Assembly (NCBI GenBank): GCA_964537685.1
Contig: CAZICM010000054.1
Span: 1-62,668, forward strand
DNA: 62,668 nucleotides
Reading direction: 5' to 3'
Source of the DNA: CAZICM01 sp964537685
GTDB taxonomy: Bacteria > Myxococcota_A > Polyangia > Polyangiales > Polyangiaceae
Shown here: piece by piece, positions 15,355-25,003 of the stretch
How the letters are laid out: every line of letters begins with the position of its first letter
How positions within the stretch are numbered: the stretch's first letter is position 1
Made by a program: the position numbers and the translations under genes
The notes under the pieces: generated by a model
The model's input: the letters and a program-made list of their open reading frames with translations, nothing else
Databases searched by the model: none
What the model was told of the DNA's origin: nothing

Positions 15355-17717
15355 GGTCCGATCCCGGCCCGAAACTGGGCCTGAATGAAACTGGTGTCGA
15401 TTGTGGCCAATGCATAGTCGTCGGCGACCGCTCGCAGCGACATCAGGAAGGCTTCCACCTCGCTATCGCGATCGACGTCCACTCCATCGCGGATTTGTTC
15501 AAACAATGCGGGCGTGAACCATGTGTCGAGGTGGCCCATCAAACCCTCGAGTTCACGGCCGCGCACGACACCCCGGATGGCCTCACGCAGCCCGATAATC
15601 CGCCAAATGCTCTGGCGCAGCCCCTGCAAACGGCGTTCTCGATGTTGGTTCGACAACCGCCGGATCTCCAATGCCTCCTCCGGCAAGAAGTCCAGCATGT
15701 GCCCTGGTCTTGTCTGCAGAAACTCGCCAAGACCCGCGTACAGCGCCGAGCCGGCAATCTCACCTTGAACCTTCTCGATATCGAGGCGCGGACTGCTCGC
15801 CGCGCGGCCAACATGGTGGACAGGAAACGCGACTGCCTTGATGTTCATGCGGCGGTAGTGGCGATTCAGGATCGCCCAAATCATATCGGAGCGCCGGGCC
15901 TCTCGCCCCTGAACGCGCGAGATCGCATTCGGTGTCTGCGTGAGCGCTCGATGGTCCAGCACAAACGTGTTGCCGCCTCGATTGACGGAGTCCTTCGCGG
16001 CAGCGATTGGATCCGCCGGGACAGGCGACACGATGGCCCGGGTGATTGGCTGTCCCGAAAGGATTCCGAGCGCTCCGGTCAAAAGCCGGGCGCGGGCCTC
16101 TGCGACGGTCTCACCCGCGGCCACCGGTTCTATCCAGTGCGGAGTCTCCAGGTGCGCGGTGTGCCGCCGTGAGAGGTCGTAATAGTAATCCGGGAACTGT
16201 ACCCGCAAAGCGGCGTTCTCCGCCGACCGATCCGGCAGCGGAGCCTCCTCGGAAAGCCCCCGGAGCCATACGAGGTTGTGGAAAACATCCACGAGCTGCA
16301 CCCGAAGCCCGTTGAGCGGGGGGTTTGGTGAAGAGCCCTCATAGGCCCCAATAAGCACGTCGACACCCGCGTCACGAAACGCCGGCAGCCACTGCAGATA
16401 ACCGACTGCACGGCTGTCCACGCGCATATCGTCGTCGAGAATCCAGGCGAAAGAGCCGGGGTCCTGCTCCATGAGCGCGCCCACATAGCGTTGCAGCATC
16501 GTGCGCGCCGCGGCGATACCAACCGGTGTGACTGGGCGTTCTTGGAACATCTGTCCGAATGCCCCTGCCGCTGCATCCTTGCGTTGTTGGGCGACGCTAA
16601 CGACAGCCACCTGAAGTCCCGCGGCGCGCGCCTCCCGGAGCGCGAACTCGAGCTCGGCGGCGGGGCTCGCGTTGTCCAGCACCACCACCGAAAAACGAAC
16701 GGCACCCCTGTTTTTCGCGAGCCCACTGAAATCAAGCAACAGCGGGAGCAGTGTCCCCGGCGCAGACGTGATTACGCCCACATAAAGCGGCGGCTGGGGA
16801 TGCGCGGGAGCACTCCAGCCGAAGAGCGAAGCGGCGCGGGCCGTGAACATCTCGCGTTGGACAGCGTTCATGCGCCCGGCGTACTTACGCCAGAAAGCGG
16901 AGAGACCATCGAGCTTGGCCGTGGAGCCCCGGGTACTCAAACGGGTGCGCTCAGCATCCGCATAGTGGTCGACAAGGGCTTCGGGGATGCGGCCATAGCG
17001 GACCCAGCCGAGGTCAGCGATACGAATACAGAGGTCGCGATCTGTCGTGCTTTGGAGAGCCTCATCGAATCCCCCCGCTGCAAGCAACACACTTAGACGC
17101 GCGAAGATGTTCGAACCTTGAAGTCCAGGATTGCCAACAAGGAACGGAGCGGCGGACAGGGTTTCCGGCGCGGGCTCCACAGTCGGCGGACCTTCCATCG
17201 ACTCGATGCGATGCAGACCCGCAGCAACCATATCCAGGCGACCTTCGATGACAGCGGCTTCGCAGCGCGCCAGATACGTGGGCAGCCACGCATCATCGTC
17301 GTCGAGGATCGCGACGAACAAGCCATCTGCCGCACCGGCCTTGGCAAGCAAGAAAGCGAGCGCGGTGTTCCAGCTTCCACTCGCCCCTTCTGTCCGCGCA
17401 TTCTCGAGATAGGTGACGGAACATGGATGGATCTTGAGCGACTCAACGATGCCTCGGTTGGTAGCGCGAAGGCCGGAGCACGAGTCGTCCACAACGACAA
17501 TGAAGTTTGGGGGCCTGGTTTGAGCCGCGACAGAAGCGAGCGCACGCTCGGCCAGAAGGCGCGGCCGGTCCCGGGTGGCGATCACCACCGCAATTGCCGG
17601 CACTGGCAAGTACTCCTTCAAATACACCCCTCGGACCAAGGCGGAATGCCGCCGCGTACTGCGGTCTGTATCGCGCGTCAGAGATAGAGCGGACTGACTT
17701 GTGCAACGATCCGGCAT
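15351..17717 (-). CDS. Double glycosyltransferase (GT2-like), first gene of the cluster
   Basis: A 788-aa protein with two glycosyltransferase-A folds. The first (about 41-290) has AIAVVIATRDRP, the nucleotide-binding VVVDDS and the metal-binding run AILDDDDAW, then TTDRDLCIRI. The second (about 310-600) has YVGVITSAPG, VVLDNAS and WILDDDMRVDSRA. The remaining 190 residues are alpha-helical and unassigned. No membrane segment is evident, so it should act in the cytoplasm on a nucleotide-sugar donor. The start at 17717 is uncertain because the first 40 residues are unlike the family. It leads the four-gene minus-strand cluster and overlaps the next gene by four bases. Confidence 0.8.
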   Translation of the reverse strand: MPDRCTSQSALSLTRDTDRSTRRHSALVRGVYLKEYLPVPAIAVVIATRDRPRLLAERALASVAAQTRPPNFIVVVDDSCSGLRATNRGIVESLKIHPCSVTYLENARTEGASGSWNTALAFLLAKAGAADGLFVAILDDDDAWLPTYLARCEAAVIEGRLDMVAAGLHRIESMEGPPTVEPAPETLSAAPFLVGNPGLQGSNIFARLSVLLAAGGFDEALQSTTDRDLCIRIADLGWVRYGRIPEALVDHYADAERTRLSTRGSTAKLDGLSAFWRKYAGRMNAVQREMFTARAASLFGWSAPAHPQPPLYVGVITSAPGTLLPLLLDFSGLAKNRGAVRFSVVVLDNASPAAELEFALREARAAGLQVAVVSVAQQRKDAAAGAFGQMFQERPVTPVGIAAARTMLQRYVGALMEQDPGSFAWILDDDMRVDSRAVGYLQWLPAFRDAGVDVLIGAYEGSSPNPPLNGLRVQLVDVFHNLVWLRGLSEEAPLPDRSAENAALRVQFPDYYYDLSRRHTAHLETPHWIEPVAAGETVAEARARLLTGALGILSGQPITRAIVSPVPADPIAAAKDSVNRGGNTFVLDHRALTQTPNAISRVQGREARRSDMIWAILNRHYRRMNIKAVAFPVHHVGRAASSPRLDIEKVQGEIAGSALYAGLGEFLQTRPGHMLDFLPEEALEIRRLSNQHRERRLQGLRQSIWRIIGLREAIRGVVRGRELEGLMGHLDTWFTPALFEQIRDGVDVDRDSEVEAFLMSLRAVADDYALATIDTSFIQAQFRAGIGP

Positions 17718-17787
17718 TCAGAATCCGGGTCCCCGGGCTCTCGAATGCGTTTGTGCTTTTTCTCGTACGCCGATTTGTTACGTCGAA

Positions 17788-17816
17788 TATTTATCGAAAC
17801 GATGGAAGGATGTAAA
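17788..17816 (-). promoter_or_regulatory. Possible promoter of the glycosyltransferase cluster
   Basis: On the minus strand TTTACA (17816-17811) and TAAATA (17793-17788) are separated by 17 bases, in an AT-rich patch 70 bases upstream of the first gene. The -35 element matches five of six consensus bases, the -10 element only three. Confidence 0.35.
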
Positions 17817-17877
17817 GTGTAGGCCCAGCGTGGCCCCCGCTTCGGATTCGACAGCTTGGGCTGATAGACTCCCACCA

Positions 17878-19164
17878 ATGATCCCCTCGCCCTTCTCCAA
17901 GTCCGCCGCGATTGCTTCACTCCTCGCGCTCACGCTCACCGCCTGCGACGACCCTCATCGAAGCACCAGCGGCGGCGCCCCAGCTCTTTCAAACCCAACC
18001 TCGAGCTCCCCCAGCGCGGCCCCCGCTTCACCTTCCTCTTCCACCCCCGAACCCGCCCCATCACCAAGCGCCCCAACCGACACGCCCACCGTTCCCTCCA
18101 CCCATTCCTCCGCGAACGCCCCCGCACCCGCAACCCCAACCCCAAACGTCGCCCTCTCCAACGAAAGCGAAACACCGGGCCTCGTCGCATTCCGCCCCAA
18201 TGGCCGCTCCTTCGCCGCGGGCCTTGGAAACAAAGTCTCCATCGTGCCGACTTCAGGCGACCCTCTTATCCCCCTCCCCGATCATCCAAAACCCGTCCGC
18301 GCCATCGTCTTTTCAAACAAGGGAGATCGCTTCGCCACCGTCGACGAAAGCGGCATCGCCCGCGTTTGGGACCCTGGCTCTGGCAAGCTCATCGCCGAAC
18401 TTCCAAGCGGTCCAAAAGGAGAGGTCTATTCGATCGTATTTTCGGATGACAGCAAACGGCTTGCCTCGGCAAACGGCGCCGCGACGATATGGGATATCGA
18501 TAAAAAGAAACTCATCTGCTCAACCACCCAGAGCTATGTATTCGATCTCGCCTTCACCCGGGACATGGGCTCTCTCATCACAACGGGCAACGGCGAGATG
18601 GCGCGGCTGGACGCGGGCACATGTCAAGTGAAGGCAGAGGGCAGCGCTCGAACGGGCGGCACTTTTGGCTCATGGGTCGCGCCGGATGGAAAACATGTCG
18701 CGGCATCCGCGCCGGATGGCCACGGTTTATCTTTGTTCGATGGAAAGAGCTTCAAAGGTCTTGGCAACCTCGCGACAAGCTTTGGCTGCGACGATCATAT
18801 TGGCCCCCTCGCCTACTCGCGGGACGGCGAAGTTCTTTTAGCGACGGGCTCATATCGCTGGTTCCGCTCGATTCGCCTCGATTCCATGAAAACGATTGCA
18901 GCCTATGATGTACCCAAGGCGAATCCGGTCGATCAAATGGTGATGTTTGGCGATGGGCAGCGTCTTCTGCTGGTTCGCGGGGACAAAGGCGAGCTGGTGA
19001 GCGCGCCATCAAAAACGGTGGCATTTACCATGGATCTAAAAGGGGCGCGGACTTTTGATATTTCGTGGGATATGAAGCTGATTCTCGGCGCGGGAGCGGG
19101 GTCGGCCCATGTGTGGGACGCTGGTACGGGCGCGGTGGTGAAGAGGTTTGAGATGCCTCGATAA
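17878..19164 (+). CDS. WD40-repeat lipoprotein
   Basis: A 428-aa secreted lipoprotein. The signal peptide (IASLLALTLTAC) ends in a lipobox with Cys23. A flexible linker of about 75 residues rich in Pro, Ser, Ala and Thr follows, then a beta-propeller built of weak WD40-type blades such as VRAIVFSNKGDRFATVDESG closing in ARVWDPGSGK, and AHVWDAGTGAV near the end. It is presumably anchored to the outer membrane, presenting a protein-binding propeller. The ATG at 17878 is chosen because the signal peptide starts there. It is divergent from the glycosyltransferase cluster and has no evident operon partner. Confidence 0.85.
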   Translation: MIPSPFSKSAAIASLLALTLTACDDPHRSTSGGAPALSNPTSSSPSAAPASPSSSTPEPAPSPSAPTDTPTVPSTHSSANAPAPATPTPNVALSNESETPGLVAFRPNGRSFAAGLGNKVSIVPTSGDPLIPLPDHPKPVRAIVFSNKGDRFATVDESGIARVWDPGSGKLIAELPSGPKGEVYSIVFSDDSKRLASANGAATIWDIDKKKLICSTTQSYVFDLAFTRDMGSLITTGNGEMARLDAGTCQVKAEGSARTGGTFGSWVAPDGKHVAASAPDGHGLSLFDGKSFKGLGNLATSFGCDDHIGPLAYSRDGEVLLATGSYRWFRSIRLDSMKTIAAYDVPKANPVDQMVMFGDGQRLLLVRGDKGELVSAPSKTVAFTMDLKGARTFDISWDMKLILGAGAGSAHVWDAGTGAVVKRFEMPR

Positions 19165-19282
19165 ATACTTCACCCATGTTTTCCGGCGCCGGCACAATCT
19201 GCTCGTCGTTTGGACCGCGGGCATCCTCGCGCTCGGGCAATGCGCTCCAGTTTGCCGGGTTGGAATAGTCCGGAAGCTTCAT
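19152..19282 (-). pseudogene. Possible N-terminal fragment of a DUF3089 protein
   Basis: On the minus strand from 19282 the frame reads MKLPDYSNPANWSALPERED followed by about 20 further plausible residues, then enters the coding region of the WD40 lipoprotein in antisense and loses sense. The start resembles the D/Y-S-x-P-x-N-W-x-x-L-P opening of DUF3089 hydrolase-like proteins. If so, only the first 43 or so codons remain. The resemblance is short and may be accidental. Confidence 0.35.
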
Positions 19283-19294
19283 CGCTCAGCACGG

Positions 19295-19347
19295 GCCAAG
19301 CGCCGAGGCCAGGGGAGCGCGGAAGCCGGGCTTGGTCTTGGGCCGCT
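19295..19347 (+). repeat. 53-bp imperfect direct repeat, left copy
   Basis: This stretch matches 27669-27721 at 48 of 53 positions without gaps, in the same orientation. In the right copy it encodes AKRRGQGSAEAGLVLGPL inside the 169-aa gene; here the same frame reads AKRRGQGSAEAGLGLGPL, but no gene surrounds it. It ends 2 bases before the hsdR stop, so the pair brackets the type I restriction locus. It is best read as the relic of a second copy of that gene. Confidence 0.8.
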
Positions 19348-19348
19348 A

Positions 19349-22315
19349 TCAGTAATACTGCCGAATATACCCATACGCCCGCTCAAACAAGTCCGCATCC
19401 TGATGCAACTGATACTTCAGCAGACTCTTACGAAGCGCCTTCTTCACCTCGCGCTCGCCCGCGGCCGTCGTCTGCCATCCTGGAAACCGCACCAGCCGCA
19501 CGATTTCGTCGATGTCCGCAACCACGCGCTCCACCACCACAGGCGTCCTTGCATTCCTCACCTGCTGGAATAGCTCCGTCAGCGCCGCCTTGCCCCGATC
19601 TTCGTCCTCCTCGGGCGGGGTCTCTTTCTCGACCGCTACCAAATCCCGCGCTATCTCCAGCAAATGCTTTAGAAACTCGACGCTGTTAAAAAGTCCCTGC
19701 TCGTGCCGCTCTTTTAATGCCTCCAATCGCTCGGATAGGGCCCGGTATTTTGCATTGCCCATATGCCTGCGCAGCCGCGCCGTAAGCTTAATCTCAAACT
19801 CCTTCGCCCTTTTTTGCGGATCGGGCGAGCTTAGAATGGCTTCGAGAAGCTCGGCGTCGACAATCAGCGTTTCTAAGTCGTCGCGCAGGGCCTCGACATG
19901 AACGTTCTGATGAATGAGTTCAATGGTCTTCGCCCCCAGCGCATGCCAAATCAGCTTGCCTGTGCCGCTCGTCGGCTGAACCGAAACATAGACCTGGGTG
20001 AGCCAGCGATAATCGACTTCAAAAGGCAACAGCACCGGGTCGGGCGAAATGGCTTCCCATAGCCTGCCCAATACCGAATATTCAGCCGCAAAAGCATCGC
20101 GCACCTCGTTGTTGGGCAGGCATTCCTGCGCCGCCATCAGCCCCTCGTAACCGCTGTGCGTGCGATCGACCCCAGGGAAAAATGCAAGGCACTTCTGTAT
20201 CGCCTTGGGAACCTGGTCTTTTAAACCTTGGATATTGCCAACAACACTCCGGAATCCCTGTTCGTCAAATTCAAGCGCTTTGGCCACATCGTCGAAGATG
20301 CCAAGGTAATCGACAATAAGCCCATAGGTCTTCTTGCCACCAAAAGGCCGGTTGGTCCGGCAAATCGCCTGCATCAGCGTATGATCGCGCAGCGGCTTGT
20401 CGAGATACATCACCTGGAGAATCGGCGCATCAAAGCCCGTCAGCAGCTTTGCCGTCACAATAAGAAGCGCAAGCGGGTCGTTTGCATCGCGGAAGCGATC
20501 GAGCAGATTCTCTTCTTCATCGCGAGTGCGGGCGTAGGGCTTGAAACGCTCGTCATTGCCCGTCGCCGAGATGACAATCTCGCTGGCTTCGGGCGGCAGC
20601 AGCTTGTCGAGCGCCGCCTTGTACAACAGACAACACTCTTGGTCAAAGGTCACCACCATACCCTTCAAGCCATGAGGCGCAACGGCATCCTGGTAATGGC
20701 GCGCGATATCTTCACAGATCTTTTGCACCCGTTCGGGTACCTTTACCAGCACCGCCATCTTTGAAGCGGCCTTGGCCAGATTGTCTTTATCCAGGTCTGA
20801 AAGCTCGCCCGTAAGCGCCTGATAGGCTTGATCGATCGCCGCTTTTTCAATGCGCAGATCGACGAGGCGGGGCTCGAAATGAAGCTCCAGCGTGGCGCGG
20901 TCGCGGATCGATTCCTCGAATCCATAGCGGCTCATATAGCCGCGCGGGTCTTCGTCGGCGCCGAAGGCATAATAGGTATTGCGGTCGCGGCGGTTGATGG
21001 GCGTGCCCGTGAGGCCAAAGAGAAATGCCTTTGGCAGCGCGGCGCGCATCTTCATGCCCAGGTCTCCCTCTTGGGTGCGGTGCGCCTCGTCAACAAGCAC
21101 GACGATATTGCCGCGCTCGTTAAGCACGCCTTGGGCTTCACCAAACTTAAAGATGGTGGTGATGATGATTTTGCGCGTATCCTGCTTGAGCAGCTTTTGC
21201 AAATCGTCGCGCGTCTCGGCCTTCACAAGATTGGGCACATCGGAGGCATGAAAGGTCGAGCTGATTTGCGCATCGAGATCGATACGATCGACGACAATAA
21301 GCACCGTGGGATTGCCCAGCTCGGGCTGAAGGCGGAGTTTTTGCGCCGCGAAGACCATCAAGAGGGATTTGCCCGAACCCTGAAAGTGCCAGATAAGCCC
21401 CTTTTTTGGCGCTCCCGCGAGCACGCGCTGCACAATAAGATTGGCCGCCTCATACTGCTGATAACGGCAGACGACCTTGATACGGCGCTTCTTTTTATCG
21501 GTCGCGAAGAGGGTGAAATGATTGAGGATATCGAGCACGACGCTTGGGCGGAGCAGACCTTGGGCGGCGGCCTTTACCCCATCGAGCGTGCGGGGCGCGG
21601 CTTCCGCATCGCTGCGAAAGGGGCCCCATAAATCGACGGGCATGCGGACGGCGCCGTACATCAGCTCTTTGCCTTCGGTAGCGACGCTAAAGACATTGGC
21701 GACGAAGAGCTCTGGGACATTTTTCTCGTAGTCATCATGGACCTGGAGCGCGCCATCGAGCCAGCTTACGGCATTGCGGACGGGGGTTTTGGCTTCGATA
21801 AGAACGAGGGGCAGACCATTGACCAGCAGAACGAGATCGGCGCGGCATTTGGCGGGGCCGGCGTGGAAGATAAACTGCTGGGTAACCACATAATGATTGT
21901 TATCGAGGTTTTCGAAGTCGACGAGGCGGACGGGCACATGCTCGTGGTTTAGCCCGAAGGGCATAGAGCGGTCGCCTCGGAGCCAGGCGCAAAGTTCTTC
22001 ATTAGCCTTTAGCAAGCCATCGGAGCGGACGGAGAGGACGATGGCGCGGAGTTTATAGAGCACCTCATCGGCGCGGTCGGGGAGGGCGGCGATTTCGGGA
22101 TTGAGGCGGATTAAGGCATCACGCACCCAATCTTCGACAAAGACCTCGTGGGGTTTACGTGGGATATGGGCGGGAGCGAGGAAGTGCCAGCCTAGGCCGG
22201 CGATTTTGGCGCCTCTGCGGGCGAGGCCTGGGCCTGCGGTGGTGTGGTGGGTGATGGCGCCTGAGAGGGTGTCGCGGATGAGGTTTTCGATGGTGGAGGC
22301 TTCGGTGAAGGTCAT
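19349..22315 (-). CDS. hsdR: Type I restriction enzyme, endonuclease/translocase subunit HsdR
   Basis: A 988-aa motor and nuclease subunit of a type I restriction-modification enzyme. The N-terminal nuclease core has the PD-(D/E)xK residues in ADLVLLVNGLPLVLIEAKT (about 155-175). Two RecA-like helicase domains follow, with Walker A FQGSGKS, the DEAH box VDEAHRTQEG, GLTGTP and the later helicase motif TGFDAP; the C-terminal third is helical and should dock to the methylase. All motor and nuclease motifs look intact. It overlaps hsdS by ATGA and is last in the order hsdM-hsdM-hsdS-hsdR. The stop lies next to a relic repeat at 19295-19347. Confidence 0.95.
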   Translation of the reverse strand: MTFTEASTIENLIRDTLSGAITHHTTAGPGLARRGAKIAGLGWHFLAPAHIPRKPHEVFVEDWVRDALIRLNPEIAALPDRADEVLYKLRAIVLSVRSDGLLKANEELCAWLRGDRSMPFGLNHEHVPVRLVDFENLDNNHYVVTQQFIFHAGPAKCRADLVLLVNGLPLVLIEAKTPVRNAVSWLDGALQVHDDYEKNVPELFVANVFSVATEGKELMYGAVRMPVDLWGPFRSDAEAAPRTLDGVKAAAQGLLRPSVVLDILNHFTLFATDKKKRRIKVVCRYQQYEAANLIVQRVLAGAPKKGLIWHFQGSGKSLLMVFAAQKLRLQPELGNPTVLIVVDRIDLDAQISSTFHASDVPNLVKAETRDDLQKLLKQDTRKIIITTIFKFGEAQGVLNERGNIVVLVDEAHRTQEGDLGMKMRAALPKAFLFGLTGTPINRRDRNTYYAFGADEDPRGYMSRYGFEESIRDRATLELHFEPRLVDLRIEKAAIDQAYQALTGELSDLDKDNLAKAASKMAVLVKVPERVQKICEDIARHYQDAVAPHGLKGMVVTFDQECCLLYKAALDKLLPPEASEIVISATGNDERFKPYARTRDEEENLLDRFRDANDPLALLIVTAKLLTGFDAPILQVMYLDKPLRDHTLMQAICRTNRPFGGKKTYGLIVDYLGIFDDVAKALEFDEQGFRSVVGNIQGLKDQVPKAIQKCLAFFPGVDRTHSGYEGLMAAQECLPNNEVRDAFAAEYSVLGRLWEAISPDPVLLPFEVDYRWLTQVYVSVQPTSGTGKLIWHALGAKTIELIHQNVHVEALRDDLETLIVDAELLEAILSSPDPQKRAKEFEIKLTARLRRHMGNAKYRALSERLEALKERHEQGLFNSVEFLKHLLEIARDLVAVEKETPPEEDEDRGKAALTELFQQVRNARTPVVVERVVADIDEIVRLVRFPGWQTTAAGEREVKKALRKSLLKYQLHQDADLFERAYGYIRQYY

Positions 22316-23487
22316 TGCATATGGTCCGCTTCAATTAGTTGGCGCATGAGCTGCCGCAGCACCATGCCGCGCGACTCGAACTGCAAGCGCTGATTACGCA
22401 ATGAGCGCCACGTTTCGACGAAGACTCGCTGACGCTCGAGTGAAACCTTCTGTACCGGAAACTCACCCAGTTCCCGCTTGTTCACTGAAGCGAGATTGCT
22501 GGTACGCTTCGCGCATTTTTGAAAGTAGCAGCGCCCAAAACCGCTGCGAGCCAGGGCGGCGAGATACCAAGGGTCCAGTTGGCGCGGATCCGGACGGACA
22601 GCGAACACATGATTCTGATGCACGCAGCCTTCGACTTCGCCTTGCCAAACCGTGCCCCGCCCAAGCTTGTCGAGATCTCCCCCCTCCGTCATCAGCACAT
22701 CCCCAGGGCGAAGGAGATAGTGATGAACTTGTGACGCTTCAACGGTGATCTCTTGGATTTCACTCAAATCGAGCTCGCCATCCTTAACGTTGGCGACGCG
22801 CAAGTAGGGGACCTCTGTTGTCTTGCCCGCTTCACGAGCCCGCCCTTTCGCGACACCTGACTGAATCGTCGCGACAGATGCCAGCCGTAGGTGCCCTGAT
22901 AATTTTTCGGGATCGTACTCTCCGAACTCCGAGCGCAACAGCGACGCCTCAAGAGCATCAAGTGAACGAATTGCTGAAAGAAGTACATCATGGTTCTCTT
23001 CGACGACACGAAGAACCGTGGCAATCCGCCTCTGCTCCTCCAGCGGCGGCAGCGCGAACTGCTCGACTGCAAGTGTCTTCCAGTTAATCGTCGGAGAGAG
23101 CGAACCCACGGAAATCGCCACTGCCCGCTCCATGAACAAGTCGCTCTGCATGAAGAACGGAAGGAACTCCGGCAGGACCGCCTTTGGCTTTGCGCGAAGC
23201 ACCATCGCGTGCGCCGAGCAGATCCCCTCGAAATCGGCAACCGCAAGCTTCCGCTGATACGCGCGCCGCTTGCCGAAGATAATGTCGCCCGGCTTGAATC
23301 GAAGCTTTGTCGATTCGACTTCATCGGGCGCCCCCCACCGCCGAATCGTCAGGCTCTCTGGATCTAAATGCTCCAGGCCAACATAGCGGTCGACTCCAGC
23401 CTTCGAGGGATCGTCGACGCGGTCGTTTACACACTCCGCGATTTCGCCAAACTTCACCCGCTTCCACCCAGGCTTTAGCTCAGCCAT
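22312..23487 (-). CDS. hsdS: Type I restriction enzyme specificity subunit HsdS
   Basis: A 391-aa subunit that recognises a bipartite DNA target. It has two target-recognition domains (about 8-150 and 205-350), each ending in the conserved dimerisation helix region (PPLEEQRRIATVL in the first, KVSLERQRVFVETWRSLR in the second). The start at 23487 (MAELKPGWKRVKFGEIAE) is typical of HsdS; the frame upstream overlaps the hsdM end and is low-complexity. It begins 8 bases inside the 3' end of hsdM. The target sequence cannot be read from the protein. Confidence 0.93.
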   Translation of the reverse strand: MAELKPGWKRVKFGEIAECVNDRVDDPSKAGVDRYVGLEHLDPESLTIRRWGAPDEVESTKLRFKPGDIIFGKRRAYQRKLAVADFEGICSAHAMVLRAKPKAVLPEFLPFFMQSDLFMERAVAISVGSLSPTINWKTLAVEQFALPPLEEQRRIATVLRVVEENHDVLLSAIRSLDALEASLLRSEFGEYDPEKLSGHLRLASVATIQSGVAKGRAREAGKTTEVPYLRVANVKDGELDLSEIQEITVEASQVHHYLLRPGDVLMTEGGDLDKLGRGTVWQGEVEGCVHQNHVFAVRPDPRQLDPWYLAALARSGFGRCYFQKCAKRTSNLASVNKRELGEFPVQKVSLERQRVFVETWRSLRNQRLQFESRGMVLRQLMRQLIEADHMQ

Positions 23488-25003
23488 TGGTCCCCTCCCC
23501 CTCGCCCACCAACCCGTCCAGCATATCCACCACCGCGTCCATCTCTTCCCAAAATACCCGCCCCGACGCCTCCCACGCCTCCCACGCTTCCCGCAGCCCC
23601 GGCTCTTGACCATCGCCCTTGGCCAGCGCCGCCGCGCTTTTGCGCTTTACATACAGCGGAATCGATAGGCTATGCCCCTGCGCCGCGATCTCCGCGAGCG
23701 TGGCAACCTTTGCAAAACCTTCAATGTCCGCAAAGGCGCCGTAGGCTTCCTCGATACGCGCCTGATGCTCGGGCCTTAAAAAGCTAACCGCCCGCTCCCG
23801 CGCAATCTCGTTCACCGCATCAATCAGCAACACCTTGCCGCGCTTCTTCGCCGGCTTTTTCGAACGGCAAAAGACAACACAGGCTTCCATCGGCGAGTTG
23901 TAAAATAGGTTCGGCCCAAGCCCAAGCACGCAATCCACCAAATCCGCCTCGATGAGCTTGCGCCTAAGCTCCGCTTCTTCCCGCCGAAACAACACGCCGT
24001 GCGGAAACAAAATCGCACAGCGCCCCGTCTTCGAATCCATGCTCTTTAAAATGTGCTGGAAAAAGGCGTAATCTGCCCGGCCCTGCGGCGGCGTCCCAAG
24101 GAAATTCCTCCCCCACGAATCGCTCTGCCATGCCTCGCGGTTCCATTGTTTGATGGAATAAGGCGGATTCGCCAGCACCACATCAAAGGTCTTTAGCTTG
24201 TCCGCTTCGTGAAATGCCGGATTCGATAGCGTGTCGCCCCGCGCAATCTCGCTGTCTTCCACGCCATGTAAGACCAGGTTCATGCGGGCTATCGATGCGG
24301 TCATGTGGTTGCGCTCTTGGCCATAAAGCTTGAGCGTGCGGTGTTCGCCGCCCGCGCGTTTTACCTCGGCAAGCGCCGAAATAAGCATGCCGCCCGTTCC
24401 GCAGGTCGGGTCGTAAATGCTTTCTCCGCTTTTGGGTTCGAGCATTTGCACCATCAAGTGAACGATGGTGCGGTTGGTGTAGAACTCTTGGGCTGTGTGG
24501 CCGCTGTCGTCGGCAAACTTTTTGATAAGGAATTCATAGCCGTTGCCAAGTTCGTCTTCGGGTACGTTCGCCAGCGATAGGGTGTGGCCCGAAAAGTGTT
24601 CGATTAGGTTTTTTAAAGTTACATCGGGCAGGCGCTCTTTGTTGGTCCAGGCGGCGTCGCCAAAGATGCCTTCCAGGCGTCCAGGGTTTGCGGCTTCGAT
24701 GGCGCGGAGGGCGTTCTGGAGTTTCTTGCCTACGTCTTTTGCGGTGGTGCGGATGTCGTTCCAGTGCGCGCCTTCGGGGATGACGAAGCGATCGTTGGCC
24801 ATGGAGGCGGCGTAGGCGGCATCGCCCTTGGATTCGGCGAGGGCGGCGGCGTGGTCTTCATCCCATACGTCCGAAAGGCGTTTAAAGAAGATGAGCGGAA
24901 AGACGAACTGTTTGTAGTCGCCCGCATCGATGAGCCCGCGCAGGATAATGGCGGCGCCCCAGAGGTACGATTCGAGCTCTTGCTGGGTCATGTGGTTGGT
25001 CAT
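23480..25003 (-). CDS. hsdM: Type I DNA methyltransferase subunit HsdM (second copy)
   Basis: A 507-aa N6-adenine methyltransferase. It has the N-terminal helical domain (LESYLWGAAIILRG...DYKQFVFPLIFFKRL), motif I YDPTCGTGGMLISA for SAM binding and the catalytic motif IV VVLANPPYSIKQW. The last 50 residues form an acidic coiled tail rich in Glu and Trp (EAWEAWEASGRVFWEEMD). It overlaps the upstream hsdM by ATGA and hsdS by 8 bases. It is clearly homologous to its neighbour but far from identical, so this is an old pair and both copies keep the catalytic motifs. Confidence 0.95.
   Translation of the reverse strand: MTNHMTQQELESYLWGAAIILRGLIDAGDYKQFVFPLIFFKRLSDVWDEDHAAALAESKGDAAYAASMANDRFVIPEGAHWNDIRTTAKDVGKKLQNALRAIEAANPGRLEGIFGDAAWTNKERLPDVTLKNLIEHFSGHTLSLANVPEDELGNGYEFLIKKFADDSGHTAQEFYTNRTIVHLMVQMLEPKSGESIYDPTCGTGGMLISALAEVKRAGGEHRTLKLYGQERNHMTASIARMNLVLHGVEDSEIARGDTLSNPAFHEADKLKTFDVVLANPPYSIKQWNREAWQSDSWGRNFLGTPPQGRADYAFFQHILKSMDSKTGRCAILFPHGVLFRREEAELRRKLIEADLVDCVLGLGPNLFYNSPMEACVVFCRSKKPAKKRGKVLLIDAVNEIARERAVSFLRPEHQARIEEAYGAFADIEGFAKVATLAEIAAQGHSLSIPLYVKRKSAAALAKGDGQEPGLREAWEAWEASGRVFWEEMDAVVDMLDGLVGEGEGTNG

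Noticed and set aside
19148..19573. Plus-strand 141-aa gene across the WD40 lipoprotein end and the hsdR end
   Set aside because: It is antisense to hsdR for most of its length; only the short relic repeat gives it apparent sense.
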